Source of the DNA: an uncultured Lachnospiraceae bacterium
Lineage (GTDB): Bacteria; Bacillota; Clostridia; Lachnospirales; Lachnospiraceae
Assembly: GCA_910577115.1 (NCBI GenBank)
Contig: CAJTMC010000096.1
Span: 1 to 6,382, forward strand
Length of the DNA: 6,382 nucleotides
Direction of reading: 5' to 3'
Shown: piece by piece, positions 5,452-6,382 of the stretch
How the letters are laid out: every line of letters starts with the position of its first letter
How positions within the stretch are numbered: position 1 is the stretch's first letter
Translations under genes and position numbers: made by a program
The notes under the pieces: model-generated
Database searches by the model: none
Seen by the model: only the letters and a program-made list of their open reading frames with translations
What the model was told of the DNA's origin: nothing

Positions 5452-6141
5452 CTATTTAGCTTTTATAATAATGGTTTTTACTGGCTTGGAATTATAAGTG
5501 AGAGTAAAATTAAAATTCCTGCCGATAGAGAGCAGTACAGAACCATTTTTTTTCTTTTTCCCTATATCATGTATATCTAAATTTTTGCCGATAATTTGGA
5601 ATGCAAAGTCTTTTGGCACTTTTTTAAAATATACATAATCTCTATTTGAAGATTTGATAATGTACCATTTATTCTTAGTGCATCTTTTTTTAATAACTTT
5701 CTTAATTCCGACAGGGACATCTTTAAACTGGCAACGCTCAATGTCAGTATACTCTTTTTTCTTGTGAGGTTTCGTATTCTCAGTGGGATGTTTTGGAACA
5801 AAACCAAGCATATCTTTCAATATTTTATTCGCTTTCTTTTTTGGTATCCGTATCAGCCTGCTAATATTTCCAGCTTTATTTCTCAACAGACGTATATCAA
5901 TTGTGCCATCAATATCCACGAAGCTGTATTCAAAAGAACGGTCAGCCCTTTCATCAAAAAAAATACGGATACGCTTATTTTTATAAAAGAACGCATCATC
6001 TTTCTTTATAATACCTAATTGGGCATATTCAGAAACATGCTTACTAGATGGCGTACCCTTTGCAGATGCAGCTATTGGCATAGAAACCATGAATATAAAA
6101 ATAAATATTGTAACTATTGAAAAAATTGTTTTTCTTTTCAT
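5452..6141 (-). CDS. Secreted lysine-rich protein of unknown function
   Basis: A 229-aa protein that I do not recognise. The N-terminus is a clear Sec signal peptide: MKRK, a hydrophobic core at about residues 6-25, and an AxA cleavage site, ASA then KG after residue 27. The mature protein is strongly basic, with many lysine clusters (KKKANK, HKKKE, KKVIKK, KKKKNG), and beta-rich segments such as FFYKNKRIRIFFDE (51-64) and FVDIDGTIDIRLL (74-86). It has two cysteines (137, 154), no LPXTG, no lipobox and no transmembrane segment after the signal. It should be exported and could bind an anionic surface such as the cell wall; that is inference. AGGAGG at 6157-6152 supports the start. It has its own promoter and terminator, so it is monocistronic. 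Its DNA is far more AT-rich (32% GC in 5821-5880) than the mob genes, suggesting a different origin. Confidence 0.85.
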   Translation of the reverse strand: MKRKTIFSIVTIFIFIFMVSMPIAASAKGTPSSKHVSEYAQLGIIKKDDAFFYKNKRIRIFFDERADRSFEYSFVDIDGTIDIRLLRNKAGNISRLIRIPKKKANKILKDMLGFVPKHPTENTKPHKKKEYTDIERCQFKDVPVGIKKVIKKRCTKNKWYIIKSSNRDYVYFKKVPKDFAFQIIGKNLDIHDIGKKKKNGSVLLSIGRNFNFTLTYNSKPVKTIIIKAK

Positions 6142-6195
6142 TTGAAATTATCCTCCTTTATCCGCTCATAACTTCTCGGAATCTTCAGCCTTGAT

Positions 6196-6224
6196 TTTAT
6201 AAGGCTTTCAGACCCCTATCTCAA
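6196..6224 (-). promoter_or_regulatory. Sigma-A-type promoter of the secreted-protein gene
   Basis: TTGAGA (6224-6219) and TATAAA (6201-6196) are spaced by 17 nt on the minus strand, giving a start near 6189 and a leader of about 48 nt. A perfect dyad AGCCTT/AAGGCT (6187-6192, 6201-6206) frames the -10 box, so a repressor could bind there (inference). Confidence 0.7.
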
Positions 6225-6285
6225 AAAAATCACCCACTTTTTTTGTAAAAACACTTGACAAACCGCTCAAAATTTGCGACGAAGC

Positions 6286-6311
6286 CGATTGATTATATTT
6301 TATTTCAATCG
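6286..6311. repeat. Inverted repeat upstream of the right-edge reading frame
   Basis: CGATTGA (6286-6292) and TCAATCG (6305-6311) are perfect 7-bp arms around an AT-rich 12-nt centre that contains a possible -10 (TATATT or TATTTT). It could be an operator or an mRNA hairpin just before the GGAGG at 6314. Confidence 0.45.
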
Positions 6312-6327
6312 ACTGGAGGCGATTTCT

Positions 6328-6382
6328 TTGTTACCTACTAATCCTGGCGGACATGCCGCCTATCAGGATACTTTCGTATCCC
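6328..6382 (+). CDS. Possible start of a rightward gene, truncated by the window edge
   Basis: A TTG at 6328 follows GGAGG (6314-6318) by 9 nt and opens a frame with no stop to the window end. It gives 18 codons reading (M)LPTNPGGHAAYQDTFVS. It would be divergent from the secreted-protein gene, with a 186-bp gap between the two starts. I do not recognise the product from so few residues; a transposase or a housekeeping gene is equally possible. The alternative ATG at 6353 is in another frame and has no clear ribosome site. Support is the ribosome site and the open frame only. Confidence 0.4.
   Translation, partial: MLPTNPGGHAAYQDTFVS

Noticed and set aside
5756..6018. Plus-strand frames inside the secreted-protein gene
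   Set aside because: They are antisense shadows without ribosome sites; the minus-strand gene has signal peptide, promoter, ribosome site and terminator.
6255..6260. TTGACA as a -35 box for the right-edge gene
   Set aside because: No -10-like hexamer lies 16-18 nt downstream; the AT-rich candidates are over 30 nt away.

Overview
The window looks like one end of a mobilizable element from a low-to-moderate GC, gut-type Firmicute (Clostridia, Lachnospiraceae-like). The evidence is the TndX/TnpX-type large serine recombinase with a C-terminal DUF4368-like tail, the TnpW-family small protein, a Tn1549-like MOBP relaxase with MobC, and strong GGAGG-type ribosome binding sites throughout. No rRNA, tRNA or CRISPR was seen.

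Layout: every confident gene lies on the minus strand, so the map reads from right to left. 11-1669 encodes the serine recombinase, with its own promoter just upstream (1718-1746). 1778-3799 is a tight transfer module: mobC, relaxase and tnpW, coupled by a 1-nt gap and an ATGA overlap. 3800-4435 is non-coding. It carries a convincing oriT candidate (3843-3911), several further hairpins, and a terminator for the next gene. 4436-4861 encodes a short sigma-70 region-4 protein. 4862-5270 is its unusually structured 5' region, with two strong minus-strand terminators, leader hairpins, a candidate ~105-nt RNA, and a hairpin that overlaps the sigma gene's Shine-Dalgarno. 5366-6224 is a self-contained AT-rich unit (promoter, secreted 229-aa orphan protein, terminator). 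A possible plus-strand gene starts at 6328 with TTG and runs off the window.

How the genes likely work together (inference): MobC and the relaxase bind and nick oriT so that a conjugative helper can transfer the element. The recombinase excises and integrates it, and TnpW is an accessory of unknown role. The sigma-like protein probably controls element genes and is itself gated by RNA structure. No type IV secretion or coupling protein genes are in view, so the element is either mobilizable rather than self-transmissible or the transfer genes lie outside. The left end should lie just beyond base 1. The right boundary is not identified, but the change in base composition right of about 5270 suggests that the secreted-protein unit is cargo or flanking DNA.
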